Below the pieces are notes generated by a model. That model searched no databases, had not been told where the DNA came from, and was given only the letters and a program-made list of their open reading frames with translations. From Haloarchaeobius sp. FL176 (GTDB taxonomy: Archaea > Halobacteriota > Halobacteria > Halobacteriales > Natrialbaceae): a stretch of DNA of 64,000 bases. Where the stretch lies: NCBI RefSeq assembly GCF_024609245.1, contig NZ_JANJYH010000003.1:1-64000 (forward strand), given 5' to 3'. The translations under genes were made by a program, and so were the position numbers. The stretch's first letter is position 1. Every line of letters starts with the position of its first letter. Below, piece by piece: positions 7,854 through 16,544 of this stretch.

Positions 7854-8459
7854 GTGGCAGAAAACGACGGTCAAGGGGCCGGCGACACATCCGGTGGCCT
7901 CGAGGTGCTCGTCGTCGACGACGAGTCACGACTGGCGGATCTCTTCGCCGCGTGGCTCCAGACGGACTACAACGTCGAGGCGGCCTACGATGGCGAGTCG
8001 GCGCTGGAGCTGATGGAAGACACTGTCGAGATAGTGCTGCTCGACAGGCGTATGCCCGGCCTCTCCGGCGACGAGGTGCTGGACCGCATCCGCGAGGAGA
8101 ACTACGACTGTCGCGTCGTGATGGTTACCGCCGTCGACCCCGACTTCGACATCATCGAGATGGGCTTCGACGACTACCTCGTCAAGCCGGTCTCGAAGGA
8201 CGAACTCCTCCAGGTCGTCGAGAGCGTTACGGGGCGCTCCGATTACGAGACGGATATTCAGGAGTACTACGCACTCGTCTCGAAGAAGTCCCTGCTCGAG
8301 TCCGAGAAGTCCGAGCGGGAGCTCGAGGACCACGAGGAGTACGCGGAGCTCTGCGACCGCGTGGACGAACTCCGCGAGCGCGTGGACCAGACCGTCTCCG
8401 GTATGCAGGACCACGACGACTTCGTCGGCGCGTTCCAGGATCTCCCCGGCGGCAGCTGA
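7854..8459 (+). CDS. response regulator with HalX domain
   Basis: The 201-residue protein has a receiver domain (VLVVDDESRLADL; phospho-acceptor Asp64 in VLLDRRMPGLSG; Lys in DYLVKPVS) followed by a HalX domain of about 70 residues, a coiled-coil-rich output module named from haloarchaea. There is no DNA-binding domain, so it acts through protein contacts. It is tail-to-tail, with a 5-base gap, with the sensor kinase at 8465-10498, its likely partner (inference). A close paralogue lies at 36196-36768 in the same kind of arrangement. Confidence 0.88.
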   Translation: MAENDGQGAGDTSGGLEVLVVDDESRLADLFAAWLQTDYNVEAAYDGESALELMEDTVEIVLLDRRMPGLSGDEVLDRIREENYDCRVVMVTAVDPDFDIIEMGFDDYLVKPVSKDELLQVVESVTGRSDYETDIQEYYALVSKKSLLESEKSERELEDHEEYAELCDRVDELRERVDQTVSGMQDHDDFVGAFQDLPGGS

Positions 8460-8464
8460 TTACG

Positions 8465-10498
8465 TTACGGCGCCTCCACGTCGGAGAACTCGAATCTGGC
8501 CCCACCAGACTCGCTCTCGACGACCTGCGTCGTCCAGCCGTGTGCACTCGCGACTTCTCTGACGACCCATAGCCCGATGCCGAGCCCCTCGTCCGAGGTC
8601 GAGAAGTCCGAGTCGAACGCGTTCTCTCGCACCTTTGCCGGCATCCCTTCGCCGTCGTCCGCGACGTAGAACCCGACCATGGTCTGTGTCTCCGTCTCGA
8701 CGTGTTCGACGCCGGTCCCGGCCTCCTCCGGGAACTGGAATCCGCCGGTGTCGACGGCGTGCTCCGGCTCTTCGTACAACACACCGACCTCGACGGTGAC
8801 GTCCTCGCCCCCGTGCTCGATGGCGTTCCGGAACAGGTTCTCGAACGCCCGCAGGAGCCGTGAGCGGTCGGCCTCGAACCGACCCGATCCCTCGACGGTG
8901 AGCGTCGCTGCGGGCGTCTCGACGTTCGTCCACGCCTCGCGGACCAGCGGTTCGAGCTCCATCGGCTCGGTCTCGGTGACGGTCTGGCCCTGCCTGGCGA
9001 TCGCGAGCACGTCGCCGACGATGTCCTCCATCCGTTCGAGGCCGTCGGCGACGTGTTCGAGCGAGCCACGAACGTCCTCCGGGGCGGTCTCCATCGCCAT
9101 CTCGAGGTAGCCCTGGGAGACGCCGAGCGGGTTCCGGAGGTCGTGGCTGACGATGCTCGCGAAGGCGTCCAGGCGCTCGTTCTGGCGCTGGAGCTCGTGT
9201 TCGCGTTGCTTCCGTTCGGTGATGTCGCGCATGACACCGACCGTTCCCCGGAACTCGTCGTCGTAGGGGAGCAGCGCCAGCTGGACCTCGCAGGGGTAGC
9301 GACGGCCATCTTTCGTGTCGACGGTGACCTCCTGTGTCTCGCCCTCCATCCGGCCGTCGGCGATCATTTCCTGGATGACACGCTCCCCCCGTTCGACGGC
9401 CTCGTCGTCGAGGATGATGGAGACGTGTTCGCCGAGCAGCCCCTCTCGGCTGTACCCGGTCATCGAGAGCATCGCGTCGTTGACCGTCATGAAGTGACCG
9501 TCGCTGTCGAGCGCGTACATGCCGTCACCGACGGTCTCGACGAGGCGCTCGTAGCGTTTGAGGACGCGCTCCTGCTGGTCGATGCGGCCGCGGATGGCGA
9601 TCGTGTCGAGGACGTGCGAGGCACTGCTGGCGATCTCCCAGAGCGCGCTGACCTCCATCTCGGAGAAGCCGTCGGCGTCGTCGGAGTAGACGCCGAGGAC
9701 GCCGTACAGTTCGTCGTCGGAGTACAGCGGCGCGACGACGACGGCGTTGCAGTCACGTTCGGTCGCCGCCGACCGCCACGGGACGGCCGCGCGGTGGGCC
9801 TCGATGTCGTTGACGACCTGGGGTTCACGGGTCCGCAGCGCGCGCTCGATGACCGTCTGTTCGCTGCCGCCCCGCCCGACCGGGAAGGTGACGCTCACCG
9901 GCCAGTCGTCGGTCGCGCTCGCGGACACCCACGGGACGACCTGTCCCTCCCGCTTGTCGTACTCGCCGATCCACGCGAAGGTGTAGCGGCCGCCGAGTGT
10001 GAGCTGCTCGCAGACGGCCTGTTCGATGTCCATCGGCGATGAGGCGTCGACGAGCGCCCGTTTCACGTCGCGGACGAGGTCCTCGGGTCGGCTCCCGCCG
10101 GGCGGCGCGGTGTCGGTCGGGTCCCGGACGACCGAGTTGGCGACCCAGGCGGCGAAGGCGTCGTCGGAGCCGGCGTCGCCGACGTCGTCGAGGAAGTCGA
10201 CGACCTCCATCACCGCCGCGCCGCTGCCCCGTTCGGCGTCGTACTCGGTGAGCACGAGGAGCGGGATGTCGGGGTGGCGCTCGCGGGTCGCCTGGAGCAC
10301 CGCCGGGGAGGCATCGATGGTCGCCATGTCGCTGACGATGCAGTCGAGGTCGCCGTCGGCGAGGTGTTCGATGACGCCGGTGAAGCCAGCGGCTGTGAGC
10401 ACCTCGACGTTCGGGTAGGACCACTGCAGGGGGGCGGCGAGACTGGCGCGCAACTGCGCGTCGTTGCTGATGATTAGAACCCGTTTCGTGGCCGTCAT
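8465..10498 (-). CDS. sensor histidine kinase (REC-like, GAF, PAS, HisKA, HATPase)
   Basis: The protein has 677 residues. About 1-125 form a receiver-like domain (RVLIISNDAQLR; Asp in DCIVSDMA), but the usual Lys of strand 5 is not evident, so it may be degenerate. A GAF domain of the type seen in bacterioopsin activator-like proteins follows (FAWIGEYDKREGQVVPW), then PAS (MTGYSREGLLGEH) with its PAC tail (GVMRDITERKQRE). The H-box SIVSHDLRNPLG carries His452, followed by an ATPase domain with N-box NLFRNAIEHG, G1 VADDGEGMP and G2 DEGLGIGLWVV. No membrane segment is present, so it is a cytoplasmic sensor. Start 10498 (MTATKRVLI) is preferred to 10537. Confidence 0.9.
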   Translation of the reverse strand: MTATKRVLIISNDAQLRASLAAPLQWSYPNVEVLTAAGFTGVIEHLADGDLDCIVSDMATIDASPAVLQATRERHPDIPLLVLTEYDAERGSGAAVMEVVDFLDDVGDAGSDDAFAAWVANSVVRDPTDTAPPGGSRPEDLVRDVKRALVDASSPMDIEQAVCEQLTLGGRYTFAWIGEYDKREGQVVPWVSASATDDWPVSVTFPVGRGGSEQTVIERALRTREPQVVNDIEAHRAAVPWRSAATERDCNAVVVAPLYSDDELYGVLGVYSDDADGFSEMEVSALWEIASSASHVLDTIAIRGRIDQQERVLKRYERLVETVGDGMYALDSDGHFMTVNDAMLSMTGYSREGLLGEHVSIILDDEAVERGERVIQEMIADGRMEGETQEVTVDTKDGRRYPCEVQLALLPYDDEFRGTVGVMRDITERKQREHELQRQNERLDAFASIVSHDLRNPLGVSQGYLEMAMETAPEDVRGSLEHVADGLERMEDIVGDVLAIARQGQTVTETEPMELEPLVREAWTNVETPAATLTVEGSGRFEADRSRLLRAFENLFRNAIEHGGEDVTVEVGVLYEEPEHAVDTGGFQFPEEAGTGVEHVETETQTMVGFYVADDGEGMPAKVRENAFDSDFSTSDEGLGIGLWVVREVASAHGWTTQVVESESGGARFEFSDVEAP

Positions 10499-10639
10499 TG
10501 TGTCAAGTCCTGTTCGCGACCGGTCGGCGCTCGCCATCGCTCGCCGGGCGCGGTTCAGTCACCCGTCTGTTTCGGTGTCGCGATAATGACGCTTGTGGTT
10601 GTTTACCCCGGCCGTTCCGGGGAGCCGCGTGCTGTAGTC

Positions 10640-11788
10640 TCAGGCCTGCCGGTAGATGAGGTTGCGCTGGATGGCGTTCGCGCCCTCGTAGATGACCGGG
10701 ATGCGGACGTCGCGGTACACGCGAGCGATGCGTCGTTCGTCGAGCACGGAGCGGCCACCGTGGAGCTGCATCCCCAGCTCGGCGTTCCCCGTGGCGGTCT
10801 CGGTCGCCTTCGTCTTCGCCATCGCGGCCCAGTAGCCGGGGTTCTCACCGCTCTCGACCTTCTCGCAGGCGCGCCAGACGAGCGAGCGGGCCGACTCGAA
10901 CCCGAGCAGCATGTCGGCGAGGTCGTGCTGGACGGCCTGGAAGTCGGAGATAGAGCGGCCGAACTGCTCGCGGTCGTGGACGAAGTCCCACGCCTCCTCG
11001 ATGGCGGCGGCGGCGAGACCGAGCCCGTGGCCGGCGACGGCGACGCGGCCGTGGTTGAAGAAGTCCGCGAGCATCATGAAGCCGTTCCCCTCGTGGCCGA
11101 CGAGGTTCTCCTCTGGGATGCGTGCGTCGTCGAACGTGATGTGGGCCTGCTTCGAGGCACGGAACCCCATCTTCTCGGGGATGTGCTCGGGCTCGTAGCC
11201 GTCGATGTCGGTGGGGACGATGAAGATGGAGTGGTTGCCGTAGCGGTTGTCCTCGTCGTGGCCGGTCCGGGCGTACACCGTTATCCAGTCGGCCTCGACG
11301 CCGTTGCCGATCCAGTACTTCTCGCCGTTGAGCACGTATTCGTCGCCGTCCTTCTCGGCGGTGGTCTCGATGCCGGCGAGGTCGCTCCCCGTCTCGGGCT
11401 CGGAGACCGCGAGTCCCGATATCTGCTCGCCCTCGGCGACGGGCCGGAGGAACTTCTCCTTCTGCTCCTCGTTGCCGTACTCGTAGGTCATCTCGCAGCC
11501 GAAGCTGGCGAGCTGGAGCGTGAGCGCGATACCCGCGTCGGCCTTGTAGAACTCCTCCGTCATCGCCAGAATCTCGGGAAGCGAGAGGCCCCGGCCGCCG
11601 TACTCCTCGGGGATGTCCTGGGCGACGAGTCCGGCCTCCTGCCCAGCCTCGAGTATCTCCCAGGGGTACTCGCCGGACTGGTAGTACTCCTGTGCGTTCG
11701 GCTCGATGTGTTCGGCGGCGAACGCCCGCGCTTCGGCCTTGATTTCGTGGGCCTCCTCCGGAACGAGACTGTCCTCTAAGAGTTCCAT
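10640..11788 (-). CDS. acyl-CoA dehydrogenase (second copy)
   Basis: The protein has 382 residues, full length for the family. It carries SEPETGSDLAG near the FAD/substrate site and a C-terminal IYEGANAIQ with catalytic Glu368. It shares architecture but only moderate identity with the protein at 3175-4326, so the two probably act on different acyl-CoA substrates (short, branched or aromatic chains cannot be told apart here). Start 11788 (MELLEDSLVP) is preferred over 11815 because TATA-like GTATTTGAG lies about 27 bp upstream. It stands alone, with no other catabolic genes beside it. Confidence 0.92.
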   Translation of the reverse strand: MELLEDSLVPEEAHEIKAEARAFAAEHIEPNAQEYYQSGEYPWEILEAGQEAGLVAQDIPEEYGGRGLSLPEILAMTEEFYKADAGIALTLQLASFGCEMTYEYGNEEQKEKFLRPVAEGEQISGLAVSEPETGSDLAGIETTAEKDGDEYVLNGEKYWIGNGVEADWITVYARTGHDEDNRYGNHSIFIVPTDIDGYEPEHIPEKMGFRASKQAHITFDDARIPEENLVGHEGNGFMMLADFFNHGRVAVAGHGLGLAAAAIEEAWDFVHDREQFGRSISDFQAVQHDLADMLLGFESARSLVWRACEKVESGENPGYWAAMAKTKATETATGNAELGMQLHGGRSVLDERRIARVYRDVRIPVIYEGANAIQRNLIYRQA

Positions 11789-11881
11789 GCTCTGCGGTTC
11801 GGCCCGGACGCTCAAATACGGTGGGGCGAGGGAACTCGGGACCCCTCGACCACCGGCTGTGGAGCTACCGTGGTCGGTGAG

Positions 11882-13378
11882 TTATCCCGACAGCCCCTCG
11901 ACACGGTAGCCGTCGCCGCCGAAGGAGAACCTGTAGCCGCCGCCGGGCACCGTCGGCAGCCCGAGGGTTTCCACCCCGATGGCCAGGCGCTCCCGCCGGA
12001 CGTCGGGGGTTCGAAGCTCGACGCGCGATACGGTGCCGTCGTCCAGATAGGAGAGCGTGTCGCGGAGCGCCTCGAACTGGAGCACCTGCGGCTGGATGAG
12101 CGCCGGGGCCGACCGCGACCCGGTTCGTTCGACGGTCACGACCGCGTTCGACGGGCCGGAGTCCCCAGCGGCGTGCGTCCGGAGCGTCTCGCCGGACCGG
12201 CTCGTCGACTGGACCATACTCGACGGTGCGAGCTCCGGGCCGTCTCCGACGAGCTCGACGAGCGCGGCGAACAGGTCCAGCGAGCGGCGCTGGTTCCCGC
12301 GCCACACCTGCACGCGGGGGAAGACGACCGCGTACCGGCCGGGAGACAGTCCGCCGATGCTCGCGGGGTCGCCGTAGGCCAGCCGCGGCCGGGCGTCGAT
12401 GTCGAACGTCGTCCGGTCCCGCTCGCCCGGCCTGACGACGGTGTTCTCGTCGGCCGTCGACTCTCTGGCGAGGGGTGCGACCACCTTCCAGTCGTCCCCG
12501 TACTGGTAGATGAGCGCCCACGCGCCGTCGTGGACGACCGAGCCCGGCCCGTAGTTGTGCAGCGTCGTTCGGAGTCGACCGTTCGTGAGACCGATCTGCT
12601 CGTCGTTCGGTTCGAGGTAGCGCTGCGTGCCCGCGTCGGCCTCGTGGAACCAGTGCACGGTCCCGTCGAGCGCGACCACTCCGGGCGTCGGCGGGTCCGT
12701 GAACTGCGAACCACTCCACTCGCTCCCCCGCCGTGGGAACACGGAGAGACCGAGGGTCCAGCCGCCGTCGCCGGCGACCTCGTACTGGCCGGTCGGGAGA
12801 CAGGCGTCCGCACCGCGCATCACGACCACGCCGTAGCGGCCACCGACCGTCGCGCCGGGCGGTATCGTCACCGACCGGGTCGCGTCCTCTGTCTCGACCA
12901 CGTCCCGTGAGCGAGTCTTCCAGCAGGCGTTCCAGAGCCGGAGGCCATCGGTCGGGTCGTCCGCCGAGACGGGGACGACGTACAGCGGCGGGCCGTCGCC
13001 ACGGAGCCGGTACGTGGAGACCGGTGGCGTCGCCCCGAACTCGACGGTCCGGTCGGACTCGGAGACGTTACGGAGACCGACCCACAGCAGCGCGGGACGG
13101 GACTCGGTCGCCGTCCGGACGAACCCGGCATCGAGGGCGAGCCCGTCCGGCACGTCGGCAGCGCGGAGCGAGACCAGCCGGCGATCGGGGCCGACCTCGC
13201 TGACGGTCGCCGGCGACGGCTCGACGCGTGGCTCCGCGAACGGGGATTCCGTCGCCGTCGGTCGCGTCGTCTCGACATCCAGCGGTGGTCGGGTCGTCCG
13301 CCCGCCGTCGTCTGCGAGGCCGCTACAGCCAGCGATGGAGGCAGTCGCGAGCGTGGAGAGCAAGGCGCGGCGGCGCAT
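11882..13378 (-). CDS. secreted lipoprotein, unknown function
   Basis: The 498-residue protein begins MRRRALLSTLATASIAGCSG: a basic n-region, hydrophobic segment and lipobox (IAGC, Cys18), so export and lipid anchoring outside the membrane are expected. A Thr/Pro/Arg-rich linker follows, then a long beta-rich region with many small repeats of hydrophobic strands (for example YGVVVMRGADACLPTGQYEV). I recognise no domain. The start is taken at the second Met (13378) because it leaves a canonical signal peptide. The next gene is divergent from it. Confidence 0.75.
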   Translation of the reverse strand: MRRRALLSTLATASIAGCSGLADDGGRTTRPPLDVETTRPTATESPFAEPRVEPSPATVSEVGPDRRLVSLRAADVPDGLALDAGFVRTATESRPALLWVGLRNVSESDRTVEFGATPPVSTYRLRGDGPPLYVVPVSADDPTDGLRLWNACWKTRSRDVVETEDATRSVTIPPGATVGGRYGVVVMRGADACLPTGQYEVAGDGGWTLGLSVFPRRGSEWSGSQFTDPPTPGVVALDGTVHWFHEADAGTQRYLEPNDEQIGLTNGRLRTTLHNYGPGSVVHDGAWALIYQYGDDWKVVAPLARESTADENTVVRPGERDRTTFDIDARPRLAYGDPASIGGLSPGRYAVVFPRVQVWRGNQRRSLDLFAALVELVGDGPELAPSSMVQSTSRSGETLRTHAAGDSGPSNAVVTVERTGSRSAPALIQPQVLQFEALRDTLSYLDDGTVSRVELRTPDVRRERLAIGVETLGLPTVPGGGYRFSFGGDGYRVEGLSG

Positions 13379-13474
13379 CGTCCCCACTGTTGGGGACGGA
13401 GGCCCAAAGGCGTTGAGTGCAGCGGTCGGTGCAGGAACTTATTTGCCTCCCGCTGCCGAACTTGTCAACATCCA

Positions 13475-14734
13475 ATGAGTCGTGACGGTGGTGCCGACGC
13501 GACGGTGTGTCCATCCTGCGGGACGCGTGCGGACGCCGGGGACCGGTTCTGCTCGGCCTGTGGCACGGCGCTCGCCGCCGAGAAGCGTGACGAGCCGTCA
13601 GGCCCGACTGCTGCGGCTGCTCCGGGCAACGGCTCGTCCGACGCTGACAGCAGCTCCGGCGGTGAGACCAGCGACGACCAGCACGACGAGTCCGGGGAGA
13701 CCGTCTGGGCGACCGACCCGGCAGCACCCGAGGCGGCACCGACCGGAACCGAACCCCCGGACGGGGGCGGGAATGACAGGTCGGACGCGGCCGGCGGTCG
13801 CAACGAATCGGCCGGTGCCCAGGGCGACGCTGACAGGGACTTGACCGACGACGCGGACGCCGAGTCGGCGTCGCTGGAGCCCTGGCAGAAGCGCTGTCCG
13901 GAGTGCGGTTCGGTGCTCGTCGCACAGGCGGTACGGTGTACGGGCTGTGGCACGACGCAACCGGACGTTGCCACTCCGGACGACGGAGGCGACCGGGAAC
14001 AGAACGGCGAGCAGCGCGGTGCGCCCGACGCCAGTTCGCACGGCGAGTCGCGCCCGCGCCGGCGTGACGCGGCCGGGAGCCGGTCCCGGGAACGACGGGG
14101 ACCCGACCGCCGGAACGAGCCGCGACAGCCCAGTCGCCGTCGTGACCCGGGGCGGGAGAGCCGCGGCCGGACGACCGACGCCGGCGGCGGCGAGGTACAG
14201 TACGAACGAGACCGCCGGACGGAAAGGGTGGCTTCGCAGCAGGAGCCGCGGGGCGACGCTCGCGGCGGCTATCGTGAACGACCGGGACGCCAGCGGCCAC
14301 GGCGAGAGCCACCGCACGGACCGGCAGCGGACCGCGACCGACGCGAACGGCTGGCGGAACGACAGACAGCCCGCCGAGCCGACGCCGACACGCCGTACGA
14401 GCCGGCGGTGCCGAGCAGTCGCTGGTGGGCCGGCGTGCTGGTTCCCGCCGTGTTGACGTTCTTCGGGGCCGCCCTCGCGGTCGCGGCGGACCCGACTGCG
14501 GTCGCCGCCGGGACGGTTCCGTGGGTCGGCGACGGTGGGGGGTTGCTCGAACTCGCCGTGGTGTTGACGCCGACGCTCGCCCCGTTCGCGCTCTACTTCG
14601 ACCGACGGTACGTCGCCCACGAAGCCGGCCGCAAGCCCTCGGCAGCCTACTACCTCGTCGCGGTGCCGTACCTGAACATCATCGTCACCGGGGTCTACCT
14701 CTGGTGGCGACAGCAGTGGCTGACTGCGGGGTGA
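13475..14734 (+). CDS. double zinc-ribbon membrane protein with disordered linker
   Basis: The protein has 419 residues. Zinc ribbon 1 is near residues 12-29 (CPSCG...CSACG) and zinc ribbon 2 near 140-158 (CPECG...CTGCG). Each is followed by acidic or Arg/Glu-rich low-complexity sequence. The C-terminus from about residue 310 holds three hydrophobic segments (WAGVLVPAVLTFFGAALAVA; LLELAVVLTPTLAPFALYF; YYLVAVPYLNIIVTGVYLWW). It is probably a membrane protein with a flexible cytoplasmic zinc-binding head. No family is recognised. It is followed by another small membrane protein gene, also with a basic disordered tail. Confidence 0.65.
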   Translation: MSRDGGADATVCPSCGTRADAGDRFCSACGTALAAEKRDEPSGPTAAAAPGNGSSDADSSSGGETSDDQHDESGETVWATDPAAPEAAPTGTEPPDGGGNDRSDAAGGRNESAGAQGDADRDLTDDADAESASLEPWQKRCPECGSVLVAQAVRCTGCGTTQPDVATPDDGGDREQNGEQRGAPDASSHGESRPRRRDAAGSRSRERRGPDRRNEPRQPSRRRDPGRESRGRTTDAGGGEVQYERDRRTERVASQQEPRGDARGGYRERPGRQRPRREPPHGPAADRDRRERLAERQTARRADADTPYEPAVPSSRWWAGVLVPAVLTFFGAALAVAADPTAVAAGTVPWVGDGGGLLELAVVLTPTLAPFALYFDRRYVAHEAGRKPSAAYYLVAVPYLNIIVTGVYLWWRQQWLTAG

Positions 14735-14899
14735 CGTCCACGCCAGTCCGTCGTCCCTTTCGGCCGTCGCGCGGAAGTTGGGGGCGACCGCTCCATCCGG
14801 TGTCGCGACGAGAGAGTCCTCCTGCAGGTCAGGCCCGGTGCTCCGGGCGGCGAGAAGACCTAAGGACCTGACCATCGCGTCAGTTAACGTGGTGGAACG

Positions 14900-15559
14900 A
14901 TGACAGCTGTCACGACAACGGACGGAATCAAGTACGGCTTCAAGCTGATAGGGTACCAGATGCTGGTGACGCTCATCGGCGGTGGAATCGCGTTCGTCGG
15001 TTTCTTCCTCACGAGTGCCTTCGGCATCGCAGCGGTCGACAACGGGTCGACCGAGGGTGGTCTGTTCGCGCTCCTCATCGGTGGGGTGTTCCTCCTCGCC
15101 GGTGCCGCCGTCTGGCTCGCGGGGATGGCCGGGACGACGTACAAGGTCGTCGCCGACGCAGTCGAAGCCGGAACACTGAGCGCGTCCACCGGGTCCGGCC
15201 GGGCGGCCACGTCGGCTGCTCCACAGCAGGCTTCCGGGAGAGAAGCCCGGACGGGGCGGAGTGGTGGGCAGACGAGAGGGTCGTCGTCCCGCCCGAGCGG
15301 TGACTCGAAGGCCGGTAGCCGGTCCCCGTCGAACTCCGGAAGCCGTCCGGAGTCGAGGAGTGGCTCGAAGTCGGGGTCGTCCACCGAAACGGAACGACGC
15401 GACTCGTCCGGGGGGCGGTCCAGGTCGTCGGGCAGTCGGTCGAAATCGTCCGGAAACCGTTCCGACAGTCGAAGCTCCAGGGGGTCACGGGACGGGTCGA
15501 GCGGTGACGGCAAGCGATCCTCGCGTGGTGACACGACCCGACGCCGGGACGACGAGTAG
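14900..15559 (+). CDS. small membrane protein with Ser/Arg-rich tail
   Basis: The protein has 219 residues. Two transmembrane segments (around residues 20-45, MLVTLIGGGIAFVGFFLTSA; and 53-78, GGLFALLIGGVFLLAGAAVW) are followed by a tail of about 130 residues dominated by Ser, Arg, Gly and Asp (for example RSSGSRSKSSGNRSDSRSS). The tail is strikingly basic for a halophilic protein and may contact nucleic acid or acidic surfaces (inference). No family is recognised. It resembles the preceding gene in layout (membrane domain plus disordered charged region), suggesting a linked function. Confidence 0.6.
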   Translation: MTAVTTTDGIKYGFKLIGYQMLVTLIGGGIAFVGFFLTSAFGIAAVDNGSTEGGLFALLIGGVFLLAGAAVWLAGMAGTTYKVVADAVEAGTLSASTGSGRAATSAAPQQASGREARTGRSGGQTRGSSSRPSGDSKAGSRSPSNSGSRPESRSGSKSGSSTETERRDSSGGRSRSSGSRSKSSGNRSDSRSSRGSRDGSSGDGKRSSRGDTTRRRDDE

Positions 15560-15635
15560 TAGGGACGGAGAGAGCCCAACCCCGCGGCTGGCCGGGAGGG
15601 CCACCTTTTTGCTCGCCGGCCGCCCGTCCACGTGC

Positions 15636-16430
15636 ATGTACCTCGCCGACCAGTCCTGGCCGGACCTCGGTTCGTACTTCGCCGAGGAGTCGCTCGCGGT
15701 CGTCCCGCTCGGGTCGACGGAACAGCACGGACCACACCTCCCGGAGAGCACTGACCACGTGATCGCGGAGCACCTCGCCCGCGAGGCGGCCGACCGCGCC
15801 GGCTACCTCTGTACGCCGACGGTCAACGTGGGCGTGAGCATGCACCATCGGCAGTTCCACGGGACGATGTCGGTCGATCCGCCGGCGTTCCGCGACTACG
15901 TCGAGAGCATGACGCGGAGCCTCACCCACCACGGCATCGACCGTGTCGTCTACGTCAACGCCCACGGCGGCAACATGCAGCACCTCCGCGAGGTCGGCCG
16001 ACGCCTCCGCGAGGACCGCGTCGCGTTCGCCGTCGAGTGGATGTGGGACGAGTCCATCCCGGACCTCGTCGACGAGCTGTTCGAGCACAACGGTCCCCAC
16101 GGCGGCCCGAAGGAGACGGCCATGCTGCAGTACCTCGACCCGGAGAACGTCCACGACGACCGCCTGGAGGAGGCCCGCGACGGTGGCCGCGTGAATCTGG
16201 AGGACGGGAACCCGACCATCCACGGCGCGCGGAACTACTACGATGCCATCGACAACTCGCCCAACGGCGTCTTCGGCGACCAGACGGACGCGACCGCCGA
16301 GAAGGGCGAGCAGCTGTTCGAGGCCGCGACCGAGCAGCTCGTCGCCCTGCTCGAGTGGCTCGACGAGAAACCGTTCGACGACCTCATGGCCGCGCCGCAC
16401 GTCGACCCGCAGCCCGGTAGCCGGCGGTAG
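15636..16430 (+). CDS. creatininase-family metal-dependent amidohydrolase
   Basis: The protein has 264 residues. The metal-binding pattern of the creatininase superfamily is clear: GSTEQHGPHLPESTDH gives Glu29, His31 and Asp40, and VNAHGGNMQ lies near residue 107. The superfamily includes creatinine amidohydrolase, the FAPy deformylase of archaeal riboflavin/F420 synthesis (ArfB) and MftE peptidase; I cannot tell which activity applies. The frame is open far upstream to 15261, but residues before MYLADQSWPDL are Arg-rich shadow sequence of the preceding gene, so ATG 15636 is used. The next gene downstream is an aminopeptidase on the same strand. Confidence 0.83.
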   Translation: MYLADQSWPDLGSYFAEESLAVVPLGSTEQHGPHLPESTDHVIAEHLAREAADRAGYLCTPTVNVGVSMHHRQFHGTMSVDPPAFRDYVESMTRSLTHHGIDRVVYVNAHGGNMQHLREVGRRLREDRVAFAVEWMWDESIPDLVDELFEHNGPHGGPKETAMLQYLDPENVHDDRLEEARDGGRVNLEDGNPTIHGARNYYDAIDNSPNGVFGDQTDATAEKGEQLFEAATEQLVALLEWLDEKPFDDLMAAPHVDPQPGSRR

Positions 16431-16514
16431 CACGGCGGCTCCACCCCGTCTTCTTCGCCTGCCACCGACGGCTCGACAGCGTGGGCCCTGGGTGTGCAGA
16501 CCATGTTTCGAAAC

Positions 16515-16520
16515 GAATAT
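16515..16520 (+). promoter_or_regulatory. TATA element of the aminopeptidase gene
   Basis: GAATAT lies 25-30 bp upstream of ATG 16545, fitting a leaderless start and arguing against the upstream in-frame ATGs at 16494 and 16503. Confidence 0.45.
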
Positions 16521-16544
16521 CAGTCGCTTGTCGTAACCCGTGGT

